Source: Apricaphanius iberus
Taxonomy: Eukaryota > Chordata > Actinopteri > Cyprinodontiformes > Aphaniidae
Direction of reading: 5' to 3'
Assembly: GCA_028564705.1 (NCBI GenBank)
Contig: JAPXFQ010000831.1
Location: 3,286,001 to 3,350,000 of the forward strand
DNA: 64,000 nt
The notes under the pieces were generated by a model. It did no database searches. It was not told the origin of the DNA and saw only the letters and a program-made list of their open reading frames with translations. Within the stretch, counting starts at the first letter, position 1. Every line of letters starts with the position of its first letter. Below are positions 1 through 12,700 of this stretch, one piece after another. Made by a program: the position numbers and the translations under genes.

Positions 1-433
1 GGATTGTTAAGAGTAAACTTTGTTAGTCTGTTACTGCCTAAAGAAATCCGTTCGTTACTGCTTGATAATCGGTGTGAACCTAAATGTAAGTGAATGTCAC
101 ATGAAATGAAGAGGATGCTGGGAAGGGGAAATTAGCTGCTCACATCAGTAGGTTGAGGCAGAAGCCTGATGAGGTTGATGCTGGCTGCAGCCTTAAATGG
201 CAACATTGCGTGTAAGTAGCAGTTTAAATTTAATGCACTGACCCAAGCTGGTAATCACATTACATTCCCGGTAGGAAGCACTGAATCTCCCCCTCTGAGT
301 GGTAATAAGTTGGCCGCTGTGGGAGTCTTTTTTACTGCCATTTATTGGGGTTATAACACACCGACTCCCTTCTCATCTTAGCGAGTTCCTCCACATTCTT
401 CTCTCCTCTTCATCTCCTCTTCTCTGCTTCCAG
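1..433 (+). other. stac intron 1, 3' part
   Basis: No coding potential fits a STAC exon here. The stretch ends in a pyrimidine-rich tract and AG before exon 2. No repeat was recognised. Confidence 0.7.
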
Positions 434-767
434 CTGCAGAGACTCAAACGCTCCCTTTCCTTCAAGACCAAGAGCATCCGCAGCAAAAGCGCCGACAACT
501 TCTTCCGGACCAGCAGCGAGAACAAGACGGAGCTCCTCTCGGATGTGAGCAGCAGCACGGGCCATCTCTGCAACATTGGGATGGCCCCGCCGCACACCAC
601 CAGCCTCCCCATTCCTCCGGTCCCGCCGGCCATCCCCTGCGCTCCTCCCCCCACGTCCCGCTCCCAGGCACGCAACCCGATGCAGGTCGACTCGGCTGGA
701 CACTGCTTCATGGAGCACATCTTCAAAAAGCCCACGTTCTGCGACGTCTGCAACCACATGATAGTAG
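434..767 (+). CDS. stac: stac exon 2 (basic motif, proline-rich linker, start of C1 finger)
   Basis: A pyrimidine-rich tract ending in AG at 432-433 precedes an exon that opens in phase 0. It encodes 111 codons plus one base. It holds the [14 protein letters not shown] motif, a Pro-rich segment and the first zinc ligands (His, then CDVC). Donor GTATGG follows at 768. The reading frame is also open upstream to 299, but that part is intron. Confidence 0.93.
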
Positions 768-3700
768 GTATGGTTCAAACACTACCCTCTGTTGATGTGA
801 TCAAGGCTTAAGAGAACTTAAAGTAACAAACTGATACAATTTAAGGTCACTATGGGCCTGTTATTAAAGATAAAAGTAAAAGGTAACTTGAAAAATTGCA
901 TCTAAAATCTGGAGGGATGAACTGAAGCTCCCCCACTGATCATCTTTCTTTTTTTTATTGTTAAGGCAAGGCAATTTTATCTTTTAAAGCACATTAAATA
1001 TTTATAATAAAGAAACAAACAGAACATGATAAAAGAACAGAAATTAAAAACAGCAATTAAGAATATAGAAAGAAAACTAGTAAAACAGCACCATAATAAT
1101 TTACTCAAACGCAGCTCTAAGAAGATTAGTTTTAAAACAGATAAAGATAATCCCATTAAATAAAAATAAAAACATTTATTTAAAGGAAATGTTTTTGTTT
1201 TTACATGGACCTTACATTTAGCATTTATTATGTTCATTTGGAGTGTACAGGATATCCAGTTGCCATCAGCGTATAACCATATTATGGGAGTCAGACGGGC
1301 AGGAGAAATGCAGCCTGTATAAAGGCATTATCTGCCCCAAAACGCCTTCATTTAGCCATTTTTGGCTATTAATCGTTAGCAATATTCTCCTGTGAGTTTT
1401 TTGAACGTCTCTGAGATAATGCAGTATTAGCTTTTGGGGTTTTTAGAGGTCTATAACCAATTCAAATTTACACTAACCTGGGATTTTAATGACTCACTGC
1501 CGCCCGCCATTACAGCTGTAGTCTGTGGAGAGGAGGATTGTGGAAACCGAATTTAGTCCAATCGGTCATTCAGTTGGTGCAATTTGGAAACACATATAAC
1601 ACGAACCATGTTGCTGTCTGCAGTAGCAAGTTCTGTCTAATTTTCCACCGTAGAGTACAGAGTGAAAGTCCTGCTCGGACTACAACTGGGATGGAGCACG
1701 GCAGCGAAGTAATTGTAATTGCGTGATAGTGTACTGTAGTTGTGTTATAGCCTCTAAATCACCTCAACACATAAGAACTTCCAAGACATTCTTAACTCAC
1801 AGGGGAATGCCGCTAACTATTCATAACAAAACATGGCCAAATGAAGGAGTTTTGGGACAGATAATATCTTATTTAGACGCTATAAATCTCCTGCCCCCAT
1901 TGACACCCATTATATATACAATGATTGCGACTGGATATCAACTACTCCTGAACGTCTCCAAGTGGTCCCACTACTACACTCCGGATTACTGCCAGACATT
2001 TAGGCTACGTCCACACTAAGCTGATAAGACGCCTAATGTTATCCACTCAACATAAGCATTTACGGTCTCATGATTGCGCAATCCCATACCGCCCTGTGCA
2101 TATACTGGGCATGCGTGAAAAGACGCGCGAAACACAGACTGATGCGTATAACCTACATCAATGCCGGCGCCTTCAAAATATAAACAAGAAGCTCTACAGC
2201 ACAGTACATATCTGTTTGTCCTACCGAAGAGAACAATGGCTGCACAGAAGAAGAGAGAGTTTTTGGTTTGGACCGACGACGAAGTCGACTTGTTACTCAA
2301 AGTAACACAAGATTATAAAGCTGTTGTCTTTGTCTGCAGTACCGCGTTGTTGTCAACCTGGAACGCAGCATTTCATTGACGTCACTTCCTTTCATTATCC
2401 GGGGAAGCTGTCCAGACCTGCTCATTTAGCCGTTGAATTCAGATTTACACGGCTCTCTTACCCAGCAAATAATTATCCGGCCACAGACCTTAAACACCGC
2501 CGGCTTAATGTGGACGATAGGGGGGTGTAGAATAAATAATTCTACGTTTAAGGCATAATCCGGAAAATTGTGGACATGGCCTTAGAATCAAGAAATCACT
2601 TACACTGAACCTTTTTGACAATAGGAAGTAAGCTAAAAGATATATAAAAAACAGAGAGATCAAAGAAATATAAGGGGCATTTTTAAGACCTTTGGACTTC
2701 AGAGAACCAGACAAAACATCGAACACTGGGGAGCCTAACTGGGATAGTCTGACCTACCAACATCACTCCAATGTTGCATTGACGACCAGGAGGTCACAAA
2801 AGAACCCAGAACAACATTTTAAGCACTTCAGGCCTCATTTCCCTTGGTTAGGATCCTCATTCAAGAATAAGAAAGAGAGACTGGGTGAAGATAGCTTCCA
2901 GGTTAGGGCTCAAAGACCAAGCAAACACAAAATCCTCTTTCATTTTTTGCTGAAGACATCTCCAAGACTTAAGGAAAAAAATATTCTGTAGACCAATGAG
3001 ACTAAAGTTGAAATTTCTGGAAGGTGTGCATCATGTTACCTCTGGTGTAAAACTATGTCAACATTTCAGAAACAACATATCACACAGATGGTAAAACATG
3101 TTGGTGGCAGTGTGATGGTGTGGGGCTGCTTTAGGACCAGGATGTCTTACTGATGGAAACTGTTCTCTTCCAGAGAATACTGAGAATGAACACTATCAGT
3201 TTGTAAGCTTTAGCTTCAGCACCCCTGGGTTATGGAGCAGGAAAATGATCTGAAACACACAAGTGGGTCTGATGCTGAATGACTCTAAACAACAGGAAGT
3301 TTGGGAAGAAGCCTTGTCAAAATCTGGATAAAAAACTGATGTAGATTCTCATAAACAGGATATTCATCCTGAAAAGTTGTCTAATGTGGCTGGATTAAAA
3401 CAACTTTGCGAATTGTGAGTCACAATCTCTTCAAAGCGCTATATAATGGGCTCGACACACAGGAGGCGACGTTGCCTCTCCTCCATTCATTTTCAACGGG
3501 ACATGTAAGACTAATCGAGTCCCTCACCTGCTAAGCGAATGAGAAAATCATGCATGTGAAATTGTGCGCATGTGAATGAATTGTGCAAATGCAGTCCTGC
3601 AATGCGATCCCAGAAACCTGAGAAATGTTTGCTGGTGAATATCTGTAACACCGCGTGTCCACTGTACATGGTTGGTGTATTGTCAAAGGTGTGGCAGCAA

Positions 3701-6700
3701 AATCAGCTCAGCTTGGTAGTAGAGTTGTTAAATTCATCATCGTCTGTGGGTCCTAAAAATCTGTATTTGATCCAAAACGTTGCAAAACCTAAACTGGGAT
3801 TTTAAAACACAACAACTTTATTTATAAAGCGCTTTTTATACCGAATTGCATCTCAAAGTGCTTTACAGATTGAAATGACCCCACATTAACCACATTCCCA
3901 TCCCTCCCCCACAGAATGAAAAACATGATCACAGTTACACTCCCCTCCCCCCAACTCAACTCCCACGAAAAACACACGTAAAAGTAACATTAAACAACAT
4001 TAACATTGGCAACAGAACTTAACAGCAATATAAATAATTTTGTGCAGTGTGACTTAGTAGTTGGAAATGTAAAAAGGTAAAAGGTAGAAATTATCTAAAT
4101 ATAGCCAAAGCTAGAGATTTTGGCTATACCGCGGTGTTGGCCTGGGCGGCATACCTGTTCATACCGAAAACTGGTGTTTATTTTTGTTATGTTATGAATT
4201 TTTAATATACCCCTATACCGATGAATAGCTCGGACAAGTTCCGGAACGTTTGATGAGGGGAAGTGTTTCAGCCAGGACTGATTTCATTGCTACGCGCTCT
4301 TCATCACAGTGTAGAAAATAACGTTTTTAACTAAGTGCCGCTGCTGGCAGGAACGATGCACACAATTCTGATGAAGTAAGTCCAACAAAGAGGAGCCTCG
4401 TCTATAGTTTAAAAAGTTTATCGGCTTTAAAATGTCAAACGAGAACCGAACGGCATACCTTTTACAAACGCTATTCAGAGTAACCAGTAGGGGGAAGTGT
4501 GGAGCGCTATATGACAGTCTGTAGGTAAGCGCGGTAAACGGCGGCAAAACCAGTAGGAAAGAAATCAAAAATAGCAGTAAATATGTTTTACATACCATCT
4601 ACGATACTACTGTCGTCTTTTGTTATCTGTTGTTATATGAATATTAACCAGTTAATAATCACCTTAATAATTTTCATATCATTCACCTGTGTCTGAAAAA
4701 AAACCCAACAGTATGCAGTCCATATGGCAGTAAAGCAGGCTATTTAAAGCACATTTTCATATTCATTCTCATAAGATAATATGGATATGAACAGTCTTGA
4801 ATGTCAAAAAAAGTTTGTTAAATACCGTGATACTGTCGTTTTTTAAAAAATACCATAATATGAAAATTTTGCCATACCGCCCACTCCTACTGCGGTGATA
4901 CATTTTGATGATGACATGAAGTGCTTTCACCCAGGTACGCAAAGTATACTGATGTTTAATGTGTGTCTTCACACTAGATGTTTAAAGTTTGAAGTAAATT
5001 TGCTTTTCATTTGAAGGAAAAAAAATCTGTTGAACTTCAAGAGTTTTTAAATCAACTCTATGCAGGTTTCTTTTTGTGCGACAATAAATATATAAATAAG
5101 TAACCAGGAAAGCACACAATTTTGAACTATTATTTTATAATATTTATCTTTTATTTAACTTGAAATATCTTTATCTATCTTTATCTTTATTTATGTTTTG
5201 TTCTGTGTTGCATTATTTTGAACAAAGGAATTGAATATTTTTCAAATGTATTTTGCACAACAAATGTTCTTTAAATGGCATTCTAAAACTTTTTTAAGTT
5301 ATATCTAGAAAATAAGAATGTTTAAAAGTAGTAATTTTGACATATATAAATAAAAAAAGAATATATTGCAATATGTATCATCGTTCATGCTTTAGATTAT
5401 ATCGCAAAATAGATTGGACGCCATGTCGCCCACCAATAGTGTGACGTATCTAAAAAGGCACATTTCTTGTAAGTAAAATCCAAAGAAAGTATTTGGTCTT
5501 CACAGAACACAGTGTGTTCATTTTCTATTCATTTTCAATTGTAAAATTGATTTCAAACAGTAATAAAAAAAAATCATAGGTACTAGTTTTCATGCATTTT
5601 TCTTTACATGCATTACAACTTTTATAAGTAGAGCATAGAGTTGATTAATACACGAGTTACTGTCTGTGGAATCTGAGACAGATTATTCAACCCCATCCGA
5701 TTAAACTCTGACCAAAGTACCTCTGTCTCTGTCGTTGCCTCAAGTCTGGTCCCTCCATCTGTCCTCTGTGGTGTAAGAAAGCCCAAAGTAGCTGTCCAAA
5801 AAGCTTCTCCTCATCTTCCTTTGCCAGATAGTCTGAATTCTCTGGCAGCAGACGTCCTTGTTAGCCATGAATATTGATGGACCTTATGTCAGGAACACAT
5901 GACTGCACAATACAAGCACCGAAAAAGGTACAGCCACATGTAAATGTGGGTCATCAATTAACGTACACCACTCTGACAGCCTGCAATGAACCTTGAAACT
6001 AATAAAGAAATGTTTTCGATATTTTATAAGTAATTTGTAAAAGTATTGCACATATTTCTTCATACTCTGAATTGAAATGCTTAGGTTGCAATATTAAAGG
6101 CTCTCAAAAAGAGTGAAATCAGTCTCCAGTTTATATTTAAGTTAAAATAGAGCAGGAGAAGTGTGTTCAGAGTAGGGGTACCCCCGAATTGTCGAAGATT
6201 CGATACATCGATATGCGGAGGCTGATTCGACCACCAATCTCAAGGTTGAATCTTAACAGGTGAAACAAGCATCATTCCATTTTGTTTTTATGGGCCCAAT
6301 GTCTAATTGCACACAGCATTACTCATATGAAGTTATATATGGCATGTAAACGTGATAGACCCATCAAACCAAACGTGAAAATAATTAAGAGTTTAATTAA
6401 TATTTTGACTGTACCGAGCAAGCAGGTCAATGATGAGAGAATTTTGGTTCCACTCCTCTCGTCCTTAGCACCACACGTTCACCAGGGGGCAGCTTTCTTT
6501 ACAACTCCTGGTAAAGCAGGCAGAAACGGATCACAAGACAACAGGGCAGAAGTCACCACCGTGCGCCGCCGTCTTTAAAATGGTGGACAGACTAACACCA
6601 CCAAACACTGACAACAACATAACCGAAAGAATAACTAAAGAAGACAACTACATTTGGAACACAAACCATAATTAAAAAGAAGAACTTCAGCAACTAACAC

Positions 6701-9700
6701 GAACACATTACCCATAAGCCTTTGCGGCGTACAACCATCCCCCGGCTTTATTTATTTACCATAAATTGATCTTTGTTTAAGGATTTTAATGTTTTAATTC
6801 CAGTGTTTTTACCTCATGGGAATCCTCCACGCCAGGGGTTCTGACTGCGTGGTTTGCACGACTGTTGCTGTAGTAATCTACCTAGTCTGGTTGGCCGGTG
6901 GCGCTACAGTGCGCAGTGTTTCCAGTAACACCTTACTTAGTAGCATGTTACTCCAATATTTCCACATCAAATTAAAGTTATTTGTTCAAGCAAGTGTGTT
7001 ACTAGTTTTTTAGTTTCTTAAGCAAAAATATATATTTGGTACCAGGTGAATTTACACACTAAATATTTAGAGTAAGAATTTACATATTCGAGTCAGAATT
7101 GTTTCTATAGTTGACTGATGGTCGAATGATCTATGTGTGCAGGCTGCACCGGGGACGGTTATATGCCGCAAAGACTTATGGGTAATGTGTTTGTGTTAAT
7201 GGTAGAAGTTCTCCATTTTACATTATAGTTTGTGTTCCAAATGTGGTCGTCTTCTTTATCTGTTCAGTTGTTTTATTGTCAGTGTTTTGTGGTGTTTGTC
7301 CGTGCACCATCTTAGAGACGGCGGTGCACGAGAGTGGATTCTCTACCTTGACTATTATGTGAACATCTGCTCCTGCCTGTTCAGACAAGTGCTGCAAAGA
7401 AAACTGACCACTGGTGGTTGTGCGGTGAAAAGGATGTGAGGAGTGCAACAAAAGTTCTCACTGCAATGATTCATTTGTCAGGTATACCAGGTTGTCAGGT
7501 TATTGTTTTTATTTGAGGCAGTGGGGAGTGTTAATGGCAGCTGCTGAAAGTAACTAATAAATTAACTTGTAATTGAAACTTATTTACTTTTAAAATAAAT
7601 CAGTAAAGTGGCCAATTTACTATTAGATAGAGGAATCAGTAGTCATATGACTATTTCACAGTAACTGTGGCAACACAATGTCAAGCCAGATTTATAGGTG
7701 TTTATTTTTTTTCTTTGTTTAAAATTTAGAGACAGAAACAAGGGGGTGGAGCCCATGTTTGTGTTAACTGAGGAAATAGGTATGTTGAGGGGGTTCTGTG
7801 TGTTCTAACAAGATTTTAATTTTGTGTCAAGGCTTTGTATATGTTTTTTTTTTTATCTTGTATTGCACTCTCTGCTGCCAATGGCATGACAAGTTTTTTT
7901 ATTAAATAAAGATGACTTTACCTTCCTAAAAACTCTGCATACAGCTCTAATAAGTAATGTTCAGCCTCCCTGTTAACAAAACTGGAATTAGCAAATAATT
8001 AGCTGTCCGTTATTCTTGGATGTGGTTTGAAAACCAGATTTAAAGTAGCATGACAAAAATAGCATACATTTTAGAGGGGAAATACCACTTTCCTTTACCT
8101 AGACCTTATTTGTAGCATATATTCAATTTATTTACTCACTCAGACAATTTTGGTGCCACTTGAAGTTCTTTGACTGATGTTTAGATCTATTTGCGATCAA
8201 CGTATATCCATATAATGGGAGTTTTTGGGGCACAACAAAGTACAGCCTCTAAATAATGCATTATCTGCCACAAAACTCCTTCATTTCATCAATGTTTTGT
8301 TATGAGTCGCTAGCACTATTCCCTCGTGAGTTTGTGCTGCCCCAACAACTCCCATTATATGGATGTAGGCTGATCGGGAATCGATCTAAACAACTACAAG
8401 TCACATCAAACTTGTCTTGGTGAGTAAATGAACATAATGCATGCTAAAAAAAAGGTCCAGGTTAAAAAAAGGTACTTCCCTTTTAAGGCCAAACAGTATC
8501 ATCAACCTAGCCCGGAGAATATTTGCTAATAAAACAATTTGCTAATGTCAGCTATTGGATGGTTGCACAAAAAATTACTATATACCATTTTTATGGAACT
8601 TAAAATGAACTTTGTTCCATCTCCGTCTGTGTTTCTCTTCTTGCATGTTTTTACATATTGCCCTGCATTGGTCAAGAACTTTGCAGTTTATGTACCACAA
8701 AGAGTTTACTATTGGGAACATACATGTAGTCGGCTGCAATGTCATATAGAAAGACAGAGAGTTAAAAAATCGTATAATTTTATTGGCTGTTCTGCAGGTC
8801 TTGCACACATTCTTGAACAGAAACGGTCTCAGCAGGATGAATGAAATGATGAAAAGGGGCACAATCTTTAATAAATAGATGTTTTAAACCTTTGCTATTT
8901 GGTAAAATAGATTTTTTTAAAGTAAATAGGGGCAAAGTCAAGTCAAAGTCTTTGAAAAAATTTTCAACTCAAGTCTAGAGTTATAAAATTGATGAATCAA
9001 GTCCAAATCATGTAACTTGCGTCCACACCTCTGATATAGGGTAATTCAGTTCAGTTTATTTAAATAGTGCCAATTCACAACACATTGCAATGTAATCATA
9101 AATACATTCCAATCAGATTAAATGTTTTTTTACTTTTGGAAAGCTAGCAAATTGCATTGAACCATTGAATTGCACCTTTCACTCCTCCTGAATGAGCATG
9201 TAGCGACAGTAGACAGTTCCCTGCGTTGTGTCGTTGACGTCACAGAAATCCTTCATACTGATCAAACATGTTGCGAGAGTAGAGAGGAACAACTCCCCTT
9301 TAACAGGAAGAACCCCTCAGCAGAACCAGAACCAGGCTCAATACGAACGGCTATATGGGGGCTTGACTGAGGGTAATTAAAAGGTGCAACTGCAACAGAC
9401 ACTAATTTCTTAAAGAGTTTGCAGAACACGTTTAAGGGAACTAGTTACATCTTTAAGGTAGTTCTTTACAATTTCTTACAAACTTGTTAAAGTACACAAT
9501 GTCCCTGCAGACCTATATCCTTTTTTGTGTACATTTGTACATTTTAAAGGTACAAAATTAGACAATTGGGCAGCTGCTCACATAATCTATATATTTAAAT
9601 ATTAAATAACTGTTAAACTCGTTATCTTCATAGAAAAAAACACTATTTCTGTTCTATTATAAAGATGAGGAAATTGTTGCAGCAATACCCATTGCAGCTG

Positions 9701-12700
9701 CCATGTTTCAAGAGAGAGCCTCTCACACAATCTAGAAAGGTCATCCACTGCATGGAGCAGCACTTTCTTTCTGAACAGGGATGTGATCTCTTATCAGGTC
9801 AGCATCAAAGTTTCCTAATGAGAGCATATTTCACTTCCTGTGCATTGGTTTCCTCAGAGACAAACTAACAGCTTCATTGCAGCTCCCTAAATGGTTCACT
9901 TTATTAAAAGTCCACTGACTGTAGGGGTGTGAAACACAAGGTGCTCATTAAAGGACATAATTACATGATCTAATTTTAAGTGAAGTGAAGAAATGCTGCA
10001 GCTTTTGTGCATCGCCTCCTCGGCTGTTGGTGTTGTTGTGGTGATCTGTGGCTAACATGCCAAGGTCTCAGCCGTCTGTAAGATAAGGAGGTTAAGTCTC
10101 ATCCTACCTAACTCCGTCATGTCAGAGAAGGTTGAAGTTCCTGCCCAGCAGCAGTTCACATTATAACAGGTGGTAATAACGGGTTTAATCTGTGAAACAT
10201 GGAGTGTGGGGTGAATTTCTGCTGTCAACTTAAAATGGATTCCAGTTGGATTCATTTTGACCATTTCATTGTGGATGAAAACCAGAAGTGAGACTTACTG
10301 TGGTGCTGAGAGCTTGACTAAACTGTTTTTATATCTGAAAAATACTCAAGACCTGAAACAGTACTGAGCCAGATTCTGCTGGAGATTTCTTCCTGTTAAA
10401 GGGGAGATTTTCCTCTCCACCATTGCTACATGCTTGCTCAGTATGAGGAATCGCTGTGGTTGGAGTTCTGCATCAACGGGGCACAACTACAAGTCAATGA
10501 CTCAAGAAAATCTGCTGGGATTCCTTAAATAGGCTGGGCAAGGAAGCAGTATAGCAGGGAGAAAACAGAAGACAAACAGGCAGAAACAGAAGAGAAGACT
10601 GGATAGAAAATAGTACTCATAAGAGAAAAATAAGACAACAAACAAGGGGAAATGAAAGGGATAAGCAGAAAATAAAAGATCAAAGTAACAGAAAAACAAT
10701 AGGACAAGATATGTAAGTTTGTAAGGGTAAGACAAAGGTGAAAATATAAAAAGATACAACGTTAAATTCCCACATAATATTCTTAAAGTAAAACATAACA
10801 CCAATATCAAGAAATAAACTAATCATAGGATAAACTGAGTAAAGAAGTGAAAAGAACAGAATAGTTTAATAGTTATAGATATGAATGAGTCCGGCATCGT
10901 GAGTTTTGATCTGGGACTTTTTTTCAGCTGTAGCACTCTTGAGAGTTTGGCTGGGTCTGGATTTATTTGATCAATCTTTACTTTTTAAATTGTTTCTCAC
11001 AGAGGTGTGGACTCAAGGCAAATGATTTGGATTTAAGTCAGACTCGAGTTATTGGTTTTGATTTAGATTTGACTTTAACTCGACTTGGGCAGTTACACGA
11101 ATGACTTGGAAAACAACATGGACTTCATCTATTTACTTAAAAAGAAATTTTTTTTTTTACCCCATATTTAAAAAATTACAATCATCAATATCCTTTTGCA
11201 AACTGTCTTTAATCCTTTAAGGTTGACTCTGTCAAACCATAGTATAAACGTATTATTTGCTAAGTTTGATTTAACTGTACAGCGTAGAGGTGCAAGTTCA
11301 GAACTACTTTTTATAAAGTTTCTGAGTTCAGTTTCACTTGTTTCATCTGGTGTTGAAATAAATATAGATTTTAAAAAGAAAATACACATTGGTTATGATT
11401 TACATTAATCATTTACTTGCAATGCTACTTTAAACAAATTGCACAAAGTTACTTGAAAATTACTTCAAATTCAAAGTTTCAGACTTGGGACTTGAAGATA
11501 ATGACTTGAAATGAACTTGAGACTTGTAAAACAATGACTTGGTCCTACCTCTGATTTCTCGTGGATTTTAGGATTACATGTGCTGTTTAAATATTTATTT
11601 GTGGTGATTACCTGTTTGCCAGTAAAAATTAATTCTGCAGAAGCCGACACTCTGACATTGCCAAATATTTGAGTAGATCATCATCATTCCTCTCTGCTCT
11701 TCCAAGAAACGCTAATGCAAATTAATTGGCGTTTTGCATGAATAGATTTTTACACAGAAACATAGACAAAGCAGGCCTTAGCAGGTCACATGCGTATTCT
11801 GTGAAGAGGCTAGGTTGCAGGAAAGCAAGTGGTACCACAGAAACTCTGTCCAGTTGTCTACAGTCAGTTGTAGTTTGGGAAAAACGGAAAATCTTCTCTG
11901 TTTTGAATTAGTATTTGAGAATAATACTTATATGAAGTTTAAACACATCTAGACACCTTTTGGGGAAGAAGGCATTAACCCAGACTGAAATATTAAGGGT
12001 ATACAAAATGCGTTTTGTAGCTGTGATTACAGTTTATCACTCTTACTTTTGCTCTGCTTTATAACTTCTTATTGAACCTGCTTGCATAAAGTTTTGTAAG
12101 CTTAAACGAACAAGTGAAAGAAGAAAATTAAATCAAATAAACACAAAGCAAGCATTTCCTTTAAAAATATTGAGAATAAATGTAACAGGTTTTGGAGATG
12201 CAGAATATAGTATGCTAGTTTGAAATGAATACAATCAATCGGCTCTTGCTTTCAGATTAACTGTAAATCATTAAAACTGTACGTTTCTGCAACAAATAAT
12301 GTAGTATACCTTAGAAATTACAAACAAATCAATCTAAACATAAAAAGGTATGTTAATTGCACTTGGACTTGTGGATTTTTTTTTTACTTTACAAAGATAA
12401 TAGTTAATTGGAACCTGTTTAATCGTACACAAAAAAAGCTTACATTGACATTACAACTAAGCACAACAAAACACAGAATGCAACTGTACGTAATAAATAC
12501 AAAAAAACTGATTTATGTATTATAAGATGAGGAAAAACAACGTATTTTGCCTCATTTACACCCATATATTCTCAGATGTATAGATACAAATCTTTTGTAA
12601 AGCCAGAATTTTTGCATCGCTTTCATCCATGAGAGGGGTCTTTTAGTGCCATTTAGCTCAGCTGTTTTTTTTTTTCAAACTAATTCCCAGAAGTTCATCT

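Noticed and set aside
299..433. Upstream extension of stac exon 2 giving an ATG at 299
   Set aside because: The frame is open but the translated part is hydrophobic and unlike STAC, and a good acceptor lies at 432-433. The extension is intron.
462..778. Minus-strand and alternative-frame ORFs over stac exon 2
   Set aside because: They are shadows of the real exon created by its high GC content.
10502..10810. 102-codon minus-strand ORF rich in Phe, Leu and Tyr
   Set aside because: It arises from a purine-rich plus strand (GAAAACAGAAGA-type) and reads as low-complexity hydrophobic sequence.
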